Assembly (NCBI RefSeq): GCF_030718205.1
Contig: NZ_JAUZQF010000024.1
Location: forward strand, 1 to 64,000
Direction: 5' to 3'
Origin: Nonomuraea turcica
GTDB taxonomy: Bacteria > Actinomycetota > Actinomycetes > Streptosporangiales > Streptosporangiaceae
Length of the DNA stretch: 64,000 bases
The position numbers and the translations under genes were made by a program. Below, piece by piece: positions 50,202 through 59,354 of the stretch (position 1 is its first letter; each line of letters opens with the position of its first letter). The notes under the pieces were generated by a model, which saw only the letters and a program-made list of their open reading frames with translations, did no database searches and had not been told where the DNA came from.

Positions 50202-52961
50202 GTGGACCAACGTAAGTGGGGCGCCGGGCACGGTGAGAACGTCGGGCTGCTCGGCCGGGGGTCGGAGTGTGCTCTCCTCGATCAGCTGATCGCGGCCGTC
50301 CGCATGGGGGAGAGTCGCGTGCTCGTGGTGCACGGCGCGCCGGGAGTCGGAAAGTCGGCGCTGCTGGAGTACGCGGAGAACGCGGCGGCCGGCATGCGGG
50401 TGCTGCGTGCGGTCGGTGTCGAGTCCGAGATGGAATTGGCTTTCGCCACATTGCATCAGTTATGTGCGCCGCTGCTGGATCGGCTGGAGAACCTTCCCGA
50501 GCCGCAGCGCCAGGCGCTCGAGACGGTGTTCGGGATGCGTGGGGGCTCGCCGCCCGAACGTTTCCTGGTCGGGCTGGCCGTACTGAGTCTGCTGTCGGAC
50601 GCCTCGGAGGGGGGTTCCCTGCTCTGTGCGGTCGACGACGCGCAGTGGATGGACCGGGCCTCGGCGCAGGTCCTCGGCTTCGTCGCCCGGCGACTGCTGG
50701 CGGAGTCTGTCGCCCTCGTCTTCGGCTCTCGGCAGCGGTCCAAGGATTTGCTCGGCCTACCAGAGCTGGAGGTCACCGGGCTGAAGGCCGCAGACGCACA
50801 CGCTCTGCTCAGCTCGGTGACGCGCGTCCGGATCGATCAGCAGATCCGCGATCGGTTCGTGGCCGAGACCAAGGGCAACCCGCTTGCCTTGCTGGAGCTA
50901 CCGCGTGAGCTGGCCATGACCCGGATGGCGGGCGGATTCGGCCTCCTGGGCACCGACACGCTGCCGGGCCGGATCGAGCAGAGCTTCCTGGCCCGGATCG
51001 AAGGCTTGCCGGAGCAGACCCGGTTGCTCCTGCTGATCGCCGCCGCCGAGCCGGTCGGCGACCCCTCGCTGGTGTGGCGTGCCGCCGAACGACTCGGCAT
51101 CACGCCGGCGACGGCCCTGGCGGGCGGGACGGACGGGCTGCTGGAGTTCAACGTACGGGTGATCTTCCGTCACCCGCTCGTGCGCTCGGCCGTGTACGGG
51201 TCTGCGACGGCAGCGAATCGCCGGGCGGTGCATCTGGCGCTGGCGGAGTTCACCGACGCGGGAACCGACCCGGATCGCCGTGCCTGGCACCTCGCGTCCG
51301 CCGCGCCCGGACCTGATGAGGCCGTCGCCGCCGAACTTGAACGGTCCGCCGACCGGGCGCAGGCGCGCGGTGGGCTGGCCGCCGCGGCGGCGTTCCTGCA
51401 GCGATCCGTGACACTGACCATCGACACATCGCGGAGCGTCGACCGCGCGCTGGCGGCTGCGGACGCGAGCCTTCAAGCCGGTGACCTCGACGCCGCGCGG
51501 CGATTCGTCGACTTCGCGGACGGCGGCGCGCAGAGCGAGTATCAGCGCGCTCGATCACATCTGGTACGAAGTATGATCACGTTCGCGGCCGGCCTCAACA
51601 AGGAGGCGCCGCCGATGTTGCTGACGGCCGCGCAGCGGCTCGAACCCTTCGACATGGACCTCGCGCGGGAGACCTACCTGACCGCGTGGTGTACGGCGGC
51701 ATTGGCCACCGCGGATCCGGACAGCGTCACGGCGATCTCCCGGGCGATGCGCGAACTTGCCCCTCCGCACGGTGGTCCGCGTGCCCTCGATCTCGTGATC
51801 GAGGGCTACGCGCTGCTCATCACCGACGACCGGAGCGCCGCGCTGCCCCCGTTGCAAAAGGCGATGACCGCGCTCAAGAACCATCCCGTGCAGGACTTCC
51901 TGAAGTGGGGCTGGGCGGCCTGTAGCGCGAGCCCGATCCTCTGGGACGACCGGGGCATGCGCGAGCTTTTCCTCAGGGTGGTCGCGGAGGTGCGCACGGC
52001 CGGCGCCCTGACCGAGCTTCCCCTCTATCTTTCCGGGTTGGGCACCATGACCGTGTTGAACGGCGATTTCGCCGCCGCGGCCGCGATCGTCGCCGAATCC
52101 GAAGCCGTCGACGCCGAGACGGGCGTGCCCATGGCGCAGTACACCAAGCTCTTTTTGGCGGCGATGCAGGGAAAGGAGGCCGAGGCCTCGGCGCTGATCG
52201 CCGCCGCGATCGAACAGGCAGGCGCGGACGGCCAGTTGAATGCCGTCGCGGGCGCTCAGTGGGCGGCCGCGGTCCTTTACAACGGTCTCGCCCGATATGA
52301 GCAAGCGTTGCCGGCGGCCCAGGCCGGCGCCGGGACCGCCAACCTGATTCTCTCCCAGTGGATGCTGCCCGAGCTCGTCGAGGCGGCAGCGCGCGTCGGA
52401 GACCACACGGTCGCACAGGGTGCGCTCGACGGTATAGCGGACGCGGCAGAGCCGTGCGACACCGACTGGGCTCAGGGTTTGCTGGCTCGCTGCCGGGCAC
52501 TGCTGAGCGACGCCGCCGCCGCGGACGGCCTCTACCGCGAAGCGATCGAGCGGTTGGAACGGACGCTGCTGCGTCCGGACTTGGCGCGCGCTCACCTGCT
52601 GTACGGCGAGTGGTTGCGCAGGAACCGTCAGCGGGCCGAGGCGCGGGCTCACCTGCGTACCGCGTACGAGATGTTCGTGTCGATCGGGATGGAGGCGTTC
52701 GCCGAGCGGGCCCGCCGCGAGCTGCTCGCCACGGGCGAGACCGTCCGCAAGCGCAAGAACGGCACCTCGACGAGTGACGAGTTGACGGCGCAGGAGAAAC
52801 AGATCGCCCTGCTCGTGCGGGACGGCCTGTCCAACCCGGAGATCGGGGCTCGTCTCTTCCTGAGCCCGCGTACGGTCGAGTGGCACCTCCGCAAGGTCTT
52901 CGCCAAGCTCGGGATCAGCTCCAGAAGGGAGCTCGGCGACGCCCTGTCCCGTGGACAGTAG
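50202..52961 (+). CDS. LuxR-family LAL regulator 3
   Basis: This 919-residue LAL protein has P-loop GAPGVGKS (45-52), Walker B LLCAVDDAQW, TPR-like middle and C-terminal LuxR HTH (LTAQEKQIALLVRDGLSNPE, IGARLFLSPRTVEWHLRKVF). The GTG at 50202 was chosen because of the GCGGGGG just upstream and because the earlier residues are not domain-like. It is a near paralogue of LAL 2. It is divergent from the tannase-family gene and upstream of a VOC-SDR-flavoprotein run, either of which may be its target. Confidence 0.92.
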   Translation: MDQRKWGAGHGENVGLLGRGSECALLDQLIAAVRMGESRVLVVHGAPGVGKSALLEYAENAAAGMRVLRAVGVESEMELAFATLHQLCAPLLDRLENLPEPQRQALETVFGMRGGSPPERFLVGLAVLSLLSDASEGGSLLCAVDDAQWMDRASAQVLGFVARRLLAESVALVFGSRQRSKDLLGLPELEVTGLKAADAHALLSSVTRVRIDQQIRDRFVAETKGNPLALLELPRELAMTRMAGGFGLLGTDTLPGRIEQSFLARIEGLPEQTRLLLLIAAAEPVGDPSLVWRAAERLGITPATALAGGTDGLLEFNVRVIFRHPLVRSAVYGSATAANRRAVHLALAEFTDAGTDPDRRAWHLASAAPGPDEAVAAELERSADRAQARGGLAAAAAFLQRSVTLTIDTSRSVDRALAAADASLQAGDLDAARRFVDFADGGAQSEYQRARSHLVRSMITFAAGLNKEAPPMLLTAAQRLEPFDMDLARETYLTAWCTAALATADPDSVTAISRAMRELAPPHGGPRALDLVIEGYALLITDDRSAALPPLQKAMTALKNHPVQDFLKWGWAACSASPILWDDRGMRELFLRVVAEVRTAGALTELPLYLSGLGTMTVLNGDFAAAAAIVAESEAVDAETGVPMAQYTKLFLAAMQGKEAEASALIAAAIEQAGADGQLNAVAGAQWAAAVLYNGLARYEQALPAAQAGAGTANLILSQWMLPELVEAAARVGDHTVAQGALDGIADAAEPCDTDWAQGLLARCRALLSDAAAADGLYREAIERLERTLLRPDLARAHLLYGEWLRRNRQRAEARAHLRTAYEMFVSIGMEAFAERARRELLATGETVRKRKNGTSTSDELTAQEKQIALLVRDGLSNPEIGARLFLSPRTVEWHLRKVFAKLGISSRRELGDALSRGQ

Positions 52962-53074
52962 CGATGACGCAGTCCCTGGTCCTGGTTGACCAGTGACACT
53001 CCCTGGTGCGATCCGGCAGCCGGCTACGCGATTCTCGCGTGTCGGCATTTCGTCGGAACGCAGGAGGAGCGGTC

Positions 53075-53692
53075 ATGGACATGAAGCTTGAAGTCGTGGT
53101 GGTGCCGGTCTCGGACGTCGACCGAGCCAAGAACTTCTACACGGCGCTGGGCTGGCGGCTCGATGTCGACATCACCACCGGCGAGGACTTCCGGGTGGTG
53201 CAGGTGACCCCGCCCGGCTCGTCGGCGTCGATCACCTTCGGCACGTCGGTCACGTCTCAGGTGCCGGGCACGGCTCAGGGCCTGCACCTGGTCGTCAACG
53301 ACATCCACGCCGCGTACGACGAGCTCAAGCGGCTCGGCGCCGACCCGAGTGAGGTGTTCCACGATGCCGGCGGCGTCTTCCATCACGCCGGGACCGACGC
53401 CCGGGTGCCCGGCCCGGCACCGCAGCGCAGAAGCTACGGCTCGTTCCTGTCGTTCAGCGACCCGGACGGCAACGGCTGGGTGCTGCAGGAGGTGACCGCC
53501 CGGCGCCCGGGACGGCTGGACCCGTCGGTCACCACGTTCGCCACGACGTCGGACCTCGCGGCCGCGCTGCGCCGTGCCGCGGCCGCGCACGGCGAGCACG
53601 AGAGGCGCAGTGGTGCGGAGGACCCGAACTGGCCGGACTGGTACGCCGGCTACATGGCGAGCGAACAGGCCGGAACCGAACTGCCGTCGTGA
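53075..53692 (+). CDS. VOC (glyoxalase-fold) family protein with C-terminal extension
   Basis: This 205-residue protein has VOC modules (VVVPVSDVDRAKNFYTALGW, GLHLVVNDIHAAYDELKRLG, FSDPDGNGWVLQEV) and then a helical extension of about 55 residues ending WPDWYAGYMASEQAG. The WPDWYA(G/R)Y motif recurs in a subgroup of actinobacterial glyoxalase-like proteins. GGAGGAG before the ATG at 53075 fixes the start. It is the first gene of a run of six genes on the same strand. Confidence 0.87.
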   Translation: MDMKLEVVVVPVSDVDRAKNFYTALGWRLDVDITTGEDFRVVQVTPPGSSASITFGTSVTSQVPGTAQGLHLVVNDIHAAYDELKRLGADPSEVFHDAGGVFHHAGTDARVPGPAPQRRSYGSFLSFSDPDGNGWVLQEVTARRPGRLDPSVTTFATTSDLAAALRRAAAAHGEHERRSGAEDPNWPDWYAGYMASEQAGTELPS

Positions 53693-53770
53693 GCGGCTCC
53701 GCCCCTCAGCAAATGATCCGCGGCGACGCCCGTTTCCGCGTCGTCCTCGACCCAAGGGAATGAGGCAGAC

Positions 53771-54538
53771 ATGTACGATCGGCCGCTGGACGGAGCCGTC
53801 GCGCTCGTCACCGGCGCCAGCAGCGGAATCGGCGCTGCGACCGCGCGCCGCCTCGCCCGTGAGGGCTCGGCGGTAGCCCTGGTCGCCCGTCGCCGGAAAC
53901 GCCTGGACCAGGTCGTGAGCGACATCGCGAAGCTGGGAGGAGAGGCGGTCGCGTTGGAGGCCGACATCACCGAGCCCGAACGCGCCGACGACATGGTGCA
54001 GGACACGCTGGATCGGTTCGGGCGCCTGGACATCCTGGTCAACAACGCCGGGATCATGCTGCTCAACTCGGCGCTGCACACCACCATCGAGGAGTGGGAT
54101 CGGATGATCTCGCTCAACGTGGCGGCGTTGTTGCGCGTCACGCACGCCGCCATCCCGCACCTGATCTACGCGGCGTCGACATCCCCGCGGCAGGTGGCGG
54201 ATCTGGTGAACGTCAGCTCGACGGCCGGGCGAGTCGCCCGGCCGGGGAGCAGCGTCTATGGCCTCACCAAGTCCGGCCTGAACGCGTTCACCGAATCGCT
54301 TCGCCAAGAACTGCTCAGCGAACGCGTCCGGGTCAGCGTGGTGGAGCCGGGCACCGTGGACACCGAACCGGTGAACCACCTCAGCGACATCACCCAGGAC
54401 GCGGCCCGCCGACAGCTCGGCGGAATCGAAGCGCTGCGGCCGGAGGACATCGCGGACGCAATCAGCTACATCGTCACGCGAGAGCGGCGGGTCGCCGTCA
54501 ACGAGATGCTGGTCCGTGCCGGCGACCAAACATGGTAG
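53771..54538 (+). CDS. SDR family oxidoreductase
   Basis: This 255-residue classical SDR has TGASSGIG (residues 15-22), NNAG, the catalytic Ser in NVSSTAG and an intact YGLTK (YxxxK). The C-terminal part resembles NADP-dependent ketoreductases of the YdfG group (RPEDIADAISYIVTRERRV). It lies 78 bp after the VOC gene. A metabolic link to that protein is possible but not shown. Confidence 0.9.
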   Translation: MYDRPLDGAVALVTGASSGIGAATARRLAREGSAVALVARRRKRLDQVVSDIAKLGGEAVALEADITEPERADDMVQDTLDRFGRLDILVNNAGIMLLNSALHTTIEEWDRMISLNVAALLRVTHAAIPHLIYAASTSPRQVADLVNVSSTAGRVARPGSSVYGLTKSGLNAFTESLRQELLSERVRVSVVEPGTVDTEPVNHLSDITQDAARRQLGGIEALRPEDIADAISYIVTRERRVAVNEMLVRAGDQTW

Positions 54539-54657
54539 CCGCGCCTGGCCGGCGTTTCCGCTGACCAGAGGCTCACATCGGCATGGTTGTCACAAATCAC
54601 GCTGCTACCCGGTCTTGTTTCCGGAATCGCCTTCTTCGATGTCGCCAAAGGAGCACC

Positions 54658-56388
54658 ATGCACCCGCCAGAGAAACGGATCGCCACGTCGGTCCTGGTCA
54701 TCGGTACGGGAGGAGCCGGGCTGCGGGCCGCCATCGAACTCGCCGAGCGCGGTGTTGGCGTCCTGGCGGTCGGCAAACGGCCGAAGGCGGACGCGCACAC
54801 CTCGCTCGCGGCAGGCGGCATCAATGCGGCACTCGCCACGATGGACCCCGAGGACACCTGGCAACAGCACGCGGCGGACACCCTCAAGGAGAGCTACTTC
54901 CTGGCCAACCCGCACACCGTGGAAATCGTCACCGAGGGGGCCGCACGGGGCATCGAAGACCTCCAGCGCTGGGGCATGCCGTTCGCCCGCGAGCAGGATG
55001 GGCGCATCTCGCAGCGCTTCTTCGGCGCCCACACCTATCGGCGCACCGCCTACGCCGGCGACTACACCGGACTCGAGATCCAGCGCACCCTGATCAACCG
55101 CGCGGCGCAGCTGGATGTCCCGGTCCTCGACACCGTTTACATCACGCGCATCCTCGTCCGCGACAACGCGGTCTTCGGCGCCTACGGGTTCGACCTGACC
55201 GACGGCAGCCGCTATGTCATCCATGCCGACGCCGTGATCCTGGCCGCCGGCGGCCACACCCGGATCTGGCGGCGCACCTCCTCCCGCAGGGACGAGAACA
55301 CCGGCGACTCCTTCCGCCTCGCCGTCCTGGCCGGCTGCCGCATCCGCGACGCCGAGCTGGTGCAGTTCCACCCGTCCGGGCTCATCGCACCCGAGAACGC
55401 GGCCGGCACCCTGGTGTCCGAAGCGGCCCGGGGCGAGGGCGGAATCCTGCGTAACCAGCTCGGCGAGCGGTTCATGTCCCGGTACGACCCCGAGCGCATG
55501 GAGTTGTCCACGCGCGACCGCGTCTCGCTGGCCGCGTACACAGAAATCAAACAAGGCCGCGGGACCCCGAACGGCGGCGTCTGGCTGGATGTGTCCCACC
55601 TGCCGCGCGAGACGATCATGACGCGGTTGCCGCGCGTCTACCAGACGCTCCTGGAACTGCAGATGCTCGACATCACCAAGCATCCGATCGAGATCGCACC
55701 GACCGCGCACTACTCCATGGGCGGCGTGTGGGTGCGCCCCGAGGACCACGGCACGGGCGTCGACGGCCTGTACGCGATCGGCGAGGCCGCCAGCGGCCTG
55801 CACGGCGCCAACCGCCTCGGCGGCAACTCCCTCATCGAACTCCTCGTCTTCGGCCGCATCGTCGGACAGGCGGCGGCCGAGTATTCCGCGGGCCTCGACG
55901 CCCAGCGCCGCTCGGCCGAGGCGCTCGACGCGGCGCGGGCGGAGGTGGACGAGCTCCTGGCCGCCGACGGCCCCGAGAACGTGCGCTCACTGCAGCGAGC
56001 CCTCCGCGACGTCATGACCGAGCATGCCGGCGTGGTGCGCGACGAGGGTGGCCTGCGGAAAGGCCTCGCCGAACTCGCCGCGGTAGAGGCGCGCATCGCC
56101 GACGTCGGTGTGCATCCGGACCTCGCCGGCTTCCAGGACCTGGCGCACGCTTTCGACCTGAAGTCCGCGGCGCTCGCCGCACGCGCGACGATCGAGACCG
56201 CACGCGAGCGTCGCGAGACCCGCGGTTGCCACAACCGCTCCGACTACCCGGACCTCGACCCCGCGCTGCAGGTCAACCTCGTGTGGTCCGGTCCCGGATC
56301 GGTGGAGCGGGAGGCCATCCCGCCGATTCCCGGCGAGATCGCGGCGCTCATGCGCGAGGTATCCACCGTCGGAAAGCTCGTCGAGTAG
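54658..56388 (+). CDS. SDH/fumarate-reductase-type flavoprotein, stand-alone
   Basis: This 576-residue FAD protein has the dinucleotide motif VLVIGTGGAG (13-22), AHTSLAAGGINAALA with His47 in the position that binds FAD covalently in SDH/FRD, FHPSGL, SEAARGEGGILRN and APTAHYSMGG. The last part GCHNRSDYPDLDP is also typical. The usual iron-sulfur and membrane-anchor subunits are not nearby, so it may act as a soluble oxidoreductase with a different partner. L-aspartate oxidase is an alternative, but the flavinylation His argues against it. AAAGGAG precedes the ATG. It is followed by a Usp gene and the ferritin-CDGSH gene. Confidence 0.87.
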   Translation: MHPPEKRIATSVLVIGTGGAGLRAAIELAERGVGVLAVGKRPKADAHTSLAAGGINAALATMDPEDTWQQHAADTLKESYFLANPHTVEIVTEGAARGIEDLQRWGMPFAREQDGRISQRFFGAHTYRRTAYAGDYTGLEIQRTLINRAAQLDVPVLDTVYITRILVRDNAVFGAYGFDLTDGSRYVIHADAVILAAGGHTRIWRRTSSRRDENTGDSFRLAVLAGCRIRDAELVQFHPSGLIAPENAAGTLVSEAARGEGGILRNQLGERFMSRYDPERMELSTRDRVSLAAYTEIKQGRGTPNGGVWLDVSHLPRETIMTRLPRVYQTLLELQMLDITKHPIEIAPTAHYSMGGVWVRPEDHGTGVDGLYAIGEAASGLHGANRLGGNSLIELLVFGRIVGQAAAEYSAGLDAQRRSAEALDAARAEVDELLAADGPENVRSLQRALRDVMTEHAGVVRDEGGLRKGLAELAAVEARIADVGVHPDLAGFQDLAHAFDLKSAALAARATIETARERRETRGCHNRSDYPDLDPALQVNLVWSGPGSVEREAIPPIPGEIAALMREVSTVGKLVE

Positions 56389-56435
56389 CCGGCAACCAGC
56401 AACGGACGCGGCCTCTTCTCGAAAGGACGACACTG

Positions 56436-57254
56436 ATGAGCGCTGTAGTCGTAGGCGTGGACGACTCCGATGACAGCCTGCGGGCTGTGGAGTGGGCCGC
56501 CGGCGAGGCCGAACGCCGCCGGCAGCCGCTGCAGATCCTCCACGCCTTCATCTGGCCCCTCCTCGGAGTACCCCTTGGACGGGCGCCAGGAGCGCCACCC
56601 GAAGGCGGCCTCCGGCACGCCGCCGAACGCATCCTGGCCACCGCACTGGCGCGTGCGCACGCGGTTGCGCCCGACGTCGAGGTGACCACCAGCCTGCCGG
56701 AGGGCGAGCCCGTCACCGCACTGCTGCACCGTTCCCGCCAAGCGGGGCTTCTCGTCGTGGGCAGCCGCGGGCTCGGCGAAGTCGGCGGTCTGCTGCTGGG
56801 CTCGGTGGGCGCCCGGCTTGGGGCAGAGGCGGCCTGCCCGGTCGTGGTCGTGCGCGGGCCCGTCACGCCACACGGACCAGTCGTGGTGGGCATCGCCGAC
56901 CGTGGCGAGAGCGAGGCTGTGCTCACCTTCGCCTTCGCGCATGCCGCCCGGACCACGAATGCCCTGATACTGGCGCATGTCGGCGACGAAGGACCAGCCA
57001 GTGGGAGTCGCTCGCCCCTGCCCGAGCGCGACCTGGCCCGATGGCAGGAGCGCTTCCCCACGGTCACGATCGACCAGGAAACTCTCACCGGCCAGCCGGA
57101 CAAGGCACTGATGCACGCCGCGTCCCAGGCGTCCCTGCTCGTCGTCGGCTCTCACCACCGCCACGAGCTCAGCGCACTCATGCACGGCTCGGTCAGCCAG
57201 GCCGTCCTGCACCACGCCACCTGCCCGGTGGCGATCATCCACGTCCACCCATAG
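56436..57254 (+). CDS. Tandem universal stress protein
   Basis: This 272-residue protein contains two UspA domains (about 1-145 and 148-272). Both have the C-terminal ATP-binding pattern G-x2-G-x9-G-S or a variant (GSRGLGEVGGLLLGSVG; GSHHRHELSALMHGSVS). The first has the complete motif; the second lacks one Gly and may not bind ATP. GAAAGGACGAC lies before the ATG. Its place between a flavoprotein and a ferritin-CDGSH gene suggests expression under energy or redox stress. Confidence 0.9.
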   Translation: MSAVVVGVDDSDDSLRAVEWAAGEAERRRQPLQILHAFIWPLLGVPLGRAPGAPPEGGLRHAAERILATALARAHAVAPDVEVTTSLPEGEPVTALLHRSRQAGLLVVGSRGLGEVGGLLLGSVGARLGAEAACPVVVVRGPVTPHGPVVVGIADRGESEAVLTFAFAHAARTTNALILAHVGDEGPASGSRSPLPERDLARWQERFPTVTIDQETLTGQPDKALMHAASQASLLVVGSHHRHELSALMHGSVSQAVLHHATCPVAIIHVHP

Positions 57255-57333
57255 GGACACAGATCGCCGTGCGGCTGATCCACGCAGTCAGCCGGCCTGC
57301 CGGACATCCACTCACACCACGTATGGAGGAAAC

Positions 57334-57558
57334 ATGAGCGTCCCAAGCGGCGAGAACGAGTTCCTGATTGAGCTCGAGGCCGAGGTCGAGATCGAACTGA
57401 CCGAGGTCGAGGCAAGGCAGCCAGAGGAAGGACTGCCGGTCACCGACTGGCTGTTCGATCCGACGGACGCCGAGCGCGAGGAGATCGGCCTGCGGGGTCT
57501 GCGCGACGCGATCGAGGTGCTGGAGGACGATGCCCGGCCTGGCGGCGACGTTGCTTGA
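57334..57558 (+). CDS. Small acidic protein
   Basis: This 74-residue, strongly acidic soluble protein (FLIELEAEVEIELTEVEARQ near the start, DPTDAEREEIGLRGLRDAIE later) has no recognised domain. A perfect-looking GGAGG site precedes the ATG. The last 29 bp overlap the start of the ferritin-CDGSH gene in another frame, so it is translationally linked to it and may be a small partner or metal-handling chaperone. That role is inference only. Confidence 0.7.
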   Translation: MSVPSGENEFLIELEAEVEIELTEVEARQPEEGLPVTDWLFDPTDAEREEIGLRGLRDAIEVLEDDARPGGDVA

Positions 57559-59293
57559 GACGCGGATCGCCACGCTCGACAGTCTGCGTGAGCACCTGCA
57601 GTGGGCGGTCGAGCTGGAGCACGCGACCCTGCCGCCGTACCTGTGCGCGCTGTACTCGCTGGACCCCGAGCGCAACCCGGAAGCCGTCCAGGTGGTGGGC
57701 AGTGTCTTCGCCGAGGAGATGCTGCACCTTGCCCTGGCCGCGAACCTGCTCAACGCCGTTGGCGGCCGGCCGCGCCTGGATACGCCGCGGATGCTGCCGG
57801 GGCATCCCCGGACCCTGCCGCACGGCGACCGCTCCCTGAAGTTGTCCCTGGTTCCCTTCGGCGCGGAAGCGCTCGAGATGTTCCTGCGGATCGAACAACC
57901 CGCGCCGCCCAGCGCTCCGGCGGAGGGCGACGCATACGAGACGATCGGGCAGTTCTACGCCGCGATCGAACAGCGACTGCGCCACCTGTGCGACCGCCTC
58001 GGCGAGCAGGCGGTCTTCTGCGGCGATCCGGCCCGCCAGGTGAGCGCCGCCCATTTCCGGCGCACCGCCGGGCGGCTGATCGCCGTCGACGGTCTGGCCT
58101 CCGCGCTGGCAGCGCTGGAGGAGATCGTCGAGCAGGGTGAGGGGACCGCCCGCGGCGAGGTCTGGGACGGGGACCAGGACGTCTTCCACCCGGAACGGGA
58201 CGAGGTCGCGCACTACTACCGCTTCCAGGAGCTCAAGCTCGGCCGCCGCTATCGGCGAGGCGACACCCCGGAGTCCGGACCCACCGGGGAAAAGATCTCC
58301 ATGGATCTGGCCGGCGTACTTCCGATGAGGCGCAACCCGCGACCTGCGGACCCGGGCAGTGCGATCGGTGCGGCGCAGGAGGAGTTCAACCACACCTACT
58401 GCGCCATCCTGCACCTGCTGGAGCTGGCGTTCAACGGCAACCCGAAGCTGCTCGCGGTCGCCACCGGCACCATGTACGCGCTCAAAGCCCAAGCGCAGGC
58501 CTTGATGCGGATGCCCGACGGCGAGGGCGCCACGGCCGGCCCCACCTTCGAATACGTCGCACCCGAACGGCGCCGGTGGAGCGTCGGCGACCACCAGCGG
58601 ATCGTCGTGCTCCGCGACGGCCCGTACGTCGTGTACGGCGGCGTTCCTCTCCGGCGCAAACGCAAGATCGTCTCTGCCGAGAACAACGCGCTGACCTGGA
58701 AGACCGGCGAGCCGCTGGAGACCGAGGACACCTACGCGCTGTGCCGCTGCGGCCATTCGGGGTCCAAGCCGTTCTGCGACGGAACCCACGCCGTGATCGG
58801 GTTCGACGGTACGGAGAGCACGGAAATGCGGCCGTACAAGGAGCTGCAGCACGTGCACGACGGGGTGGGCATCTCGGCCCAGCGGGTGGGCGAGCTGTGC
58901 ATCCACGCCGCCTTCTGCCTCGGACGCACCAGGCCGATCGCCGCGATGCTCGCTGACACCGCCGACAGCGACGTGCGCTCCGCCATCATGGGCCGCATCG
59001 ACCACTGCCCGTCCGGTTCCTACAGCTACGCCCTCGAACGCGGCGGCGAGACGATCGAGCCCGACCTTCCGCCGGCCATCTCGGTCCTTGAGGAGGAGGA
59101 CGGACTGGCCAGCGCGCTGTGGGTCACCGGCGGAGTGCCGGTCCTGCGAGCGGACGGGCGGCCGCTGGAGACCCGCAACCGGATGACGCTGTGCCGCTGC
59201 GGCCACTCCGGCAACAAACCGCTGTGCGACGGCACCCATCGGGAGATCGGCTTCCGCGAGGAATCCCCAGGCCACGAACAAAGAAGGCCATGA
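57530..59293 (+). CDS. Ferritin-like domain fused to two CDGSH iron-sulfur motifs
   Basis: This 587-residue protein carries a VioB-type ferritin-like domain (about 10-350; ELEHATLPPYL, FAEEMLHLAL, DEVAHYYRF diiron-type ligands) closely paralogous to the 38006-39070 product. It continues with two CDGSH motifs, CRCGHSGSKPFCDGTH (405-420) and CRCGHSGNKPLCDGTH (555-570). Between them is a Cys-containing segment (ELCIHAAFCLGRTR, DHCPSGSYSY) like the divergent 4Fe-4S module that accompanies CDGSH domains. The CDGSH units should each hold a [2Fe-2S] cluster with Cys3His ligation and could pass electrons to the diiron site. The start overlaps the small acidic gene. The reaction is unknown. Confidence 0.9.
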   Translation: MPGLAATLLETRIATLDSLREHLQWAVELEHATLPPYLCALYSLDPERNPEAVQVVGSVFAEEMLHLALAANLLNAVGGRPRLDTPRMLPGHPRTLPHGDRSLKLSLVPFGAEALEMFLRIEQPAPPSAPAEGDAYETIGQFYAAIEQRLRHLCDRLGEQAVFCGDPARQVSAAHFRRTAGRLIAVDGLASALAALEEIVEQGEGTARGEVWDGDQDVFHPERDEVAHYYRFQELKLGRRYRRGDTPESGPTGEKISMDLAGVLPMRRNPRPADPGSAIGAAQEEFNHTYCAILHLLELAFNGNPKLLAVATGTMYALKAQAQALMRMPDGEGATAGPTFEYVAPERRRWSVGDHQRIVVLRDGPYVVYGGVPLRRKRKIVSAENNALTWKTGEPLETEDTYALCRCGHSGSKPFCDGTHAVIGFDGTESTEMRPYKELQHVHDGVGISAQRVGELCIHAAFCLGRTRPIAAMLADTADSDVRSAIMGRIDHCPSGSYSYALERGGETIEPDLPPAISVLEEEDGLASALWVTGGVPVLRADGRPLETRNRMTLCRCGHSGNKPLCDGTHREIGFREESPGHEQRRP

Positions 59294-59313
59294 CCGGACG
59301 CCTGGCACGGATT

Positions 59314-59342
59314 GGCCAGCCCTCGTCGAACGGGGGCTGGCC
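59314..59342. terminator. Bidirectional terminator hairpin
   Basis: GGCCAGCCC (59314-59322) and GGGCTGGCC (59334-59342) are a perfect 9-bp inverted repeat with an 11-nt loop, between the convergent ferritin-CDGSH and exported hydrolase genes. Confidence 0.8.
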
Positions 59343-59354
59343 ATGGAGAAATGA

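Noticed and set aside
20977..52961. STAND proteins as an antiphage defence island
   Set aside because: All five have sequence-specific DNA-binding domains (SARP, XRE, LuxR) and no nuclease, TIR or other effector domain, so transcription regulation is the better explanation.
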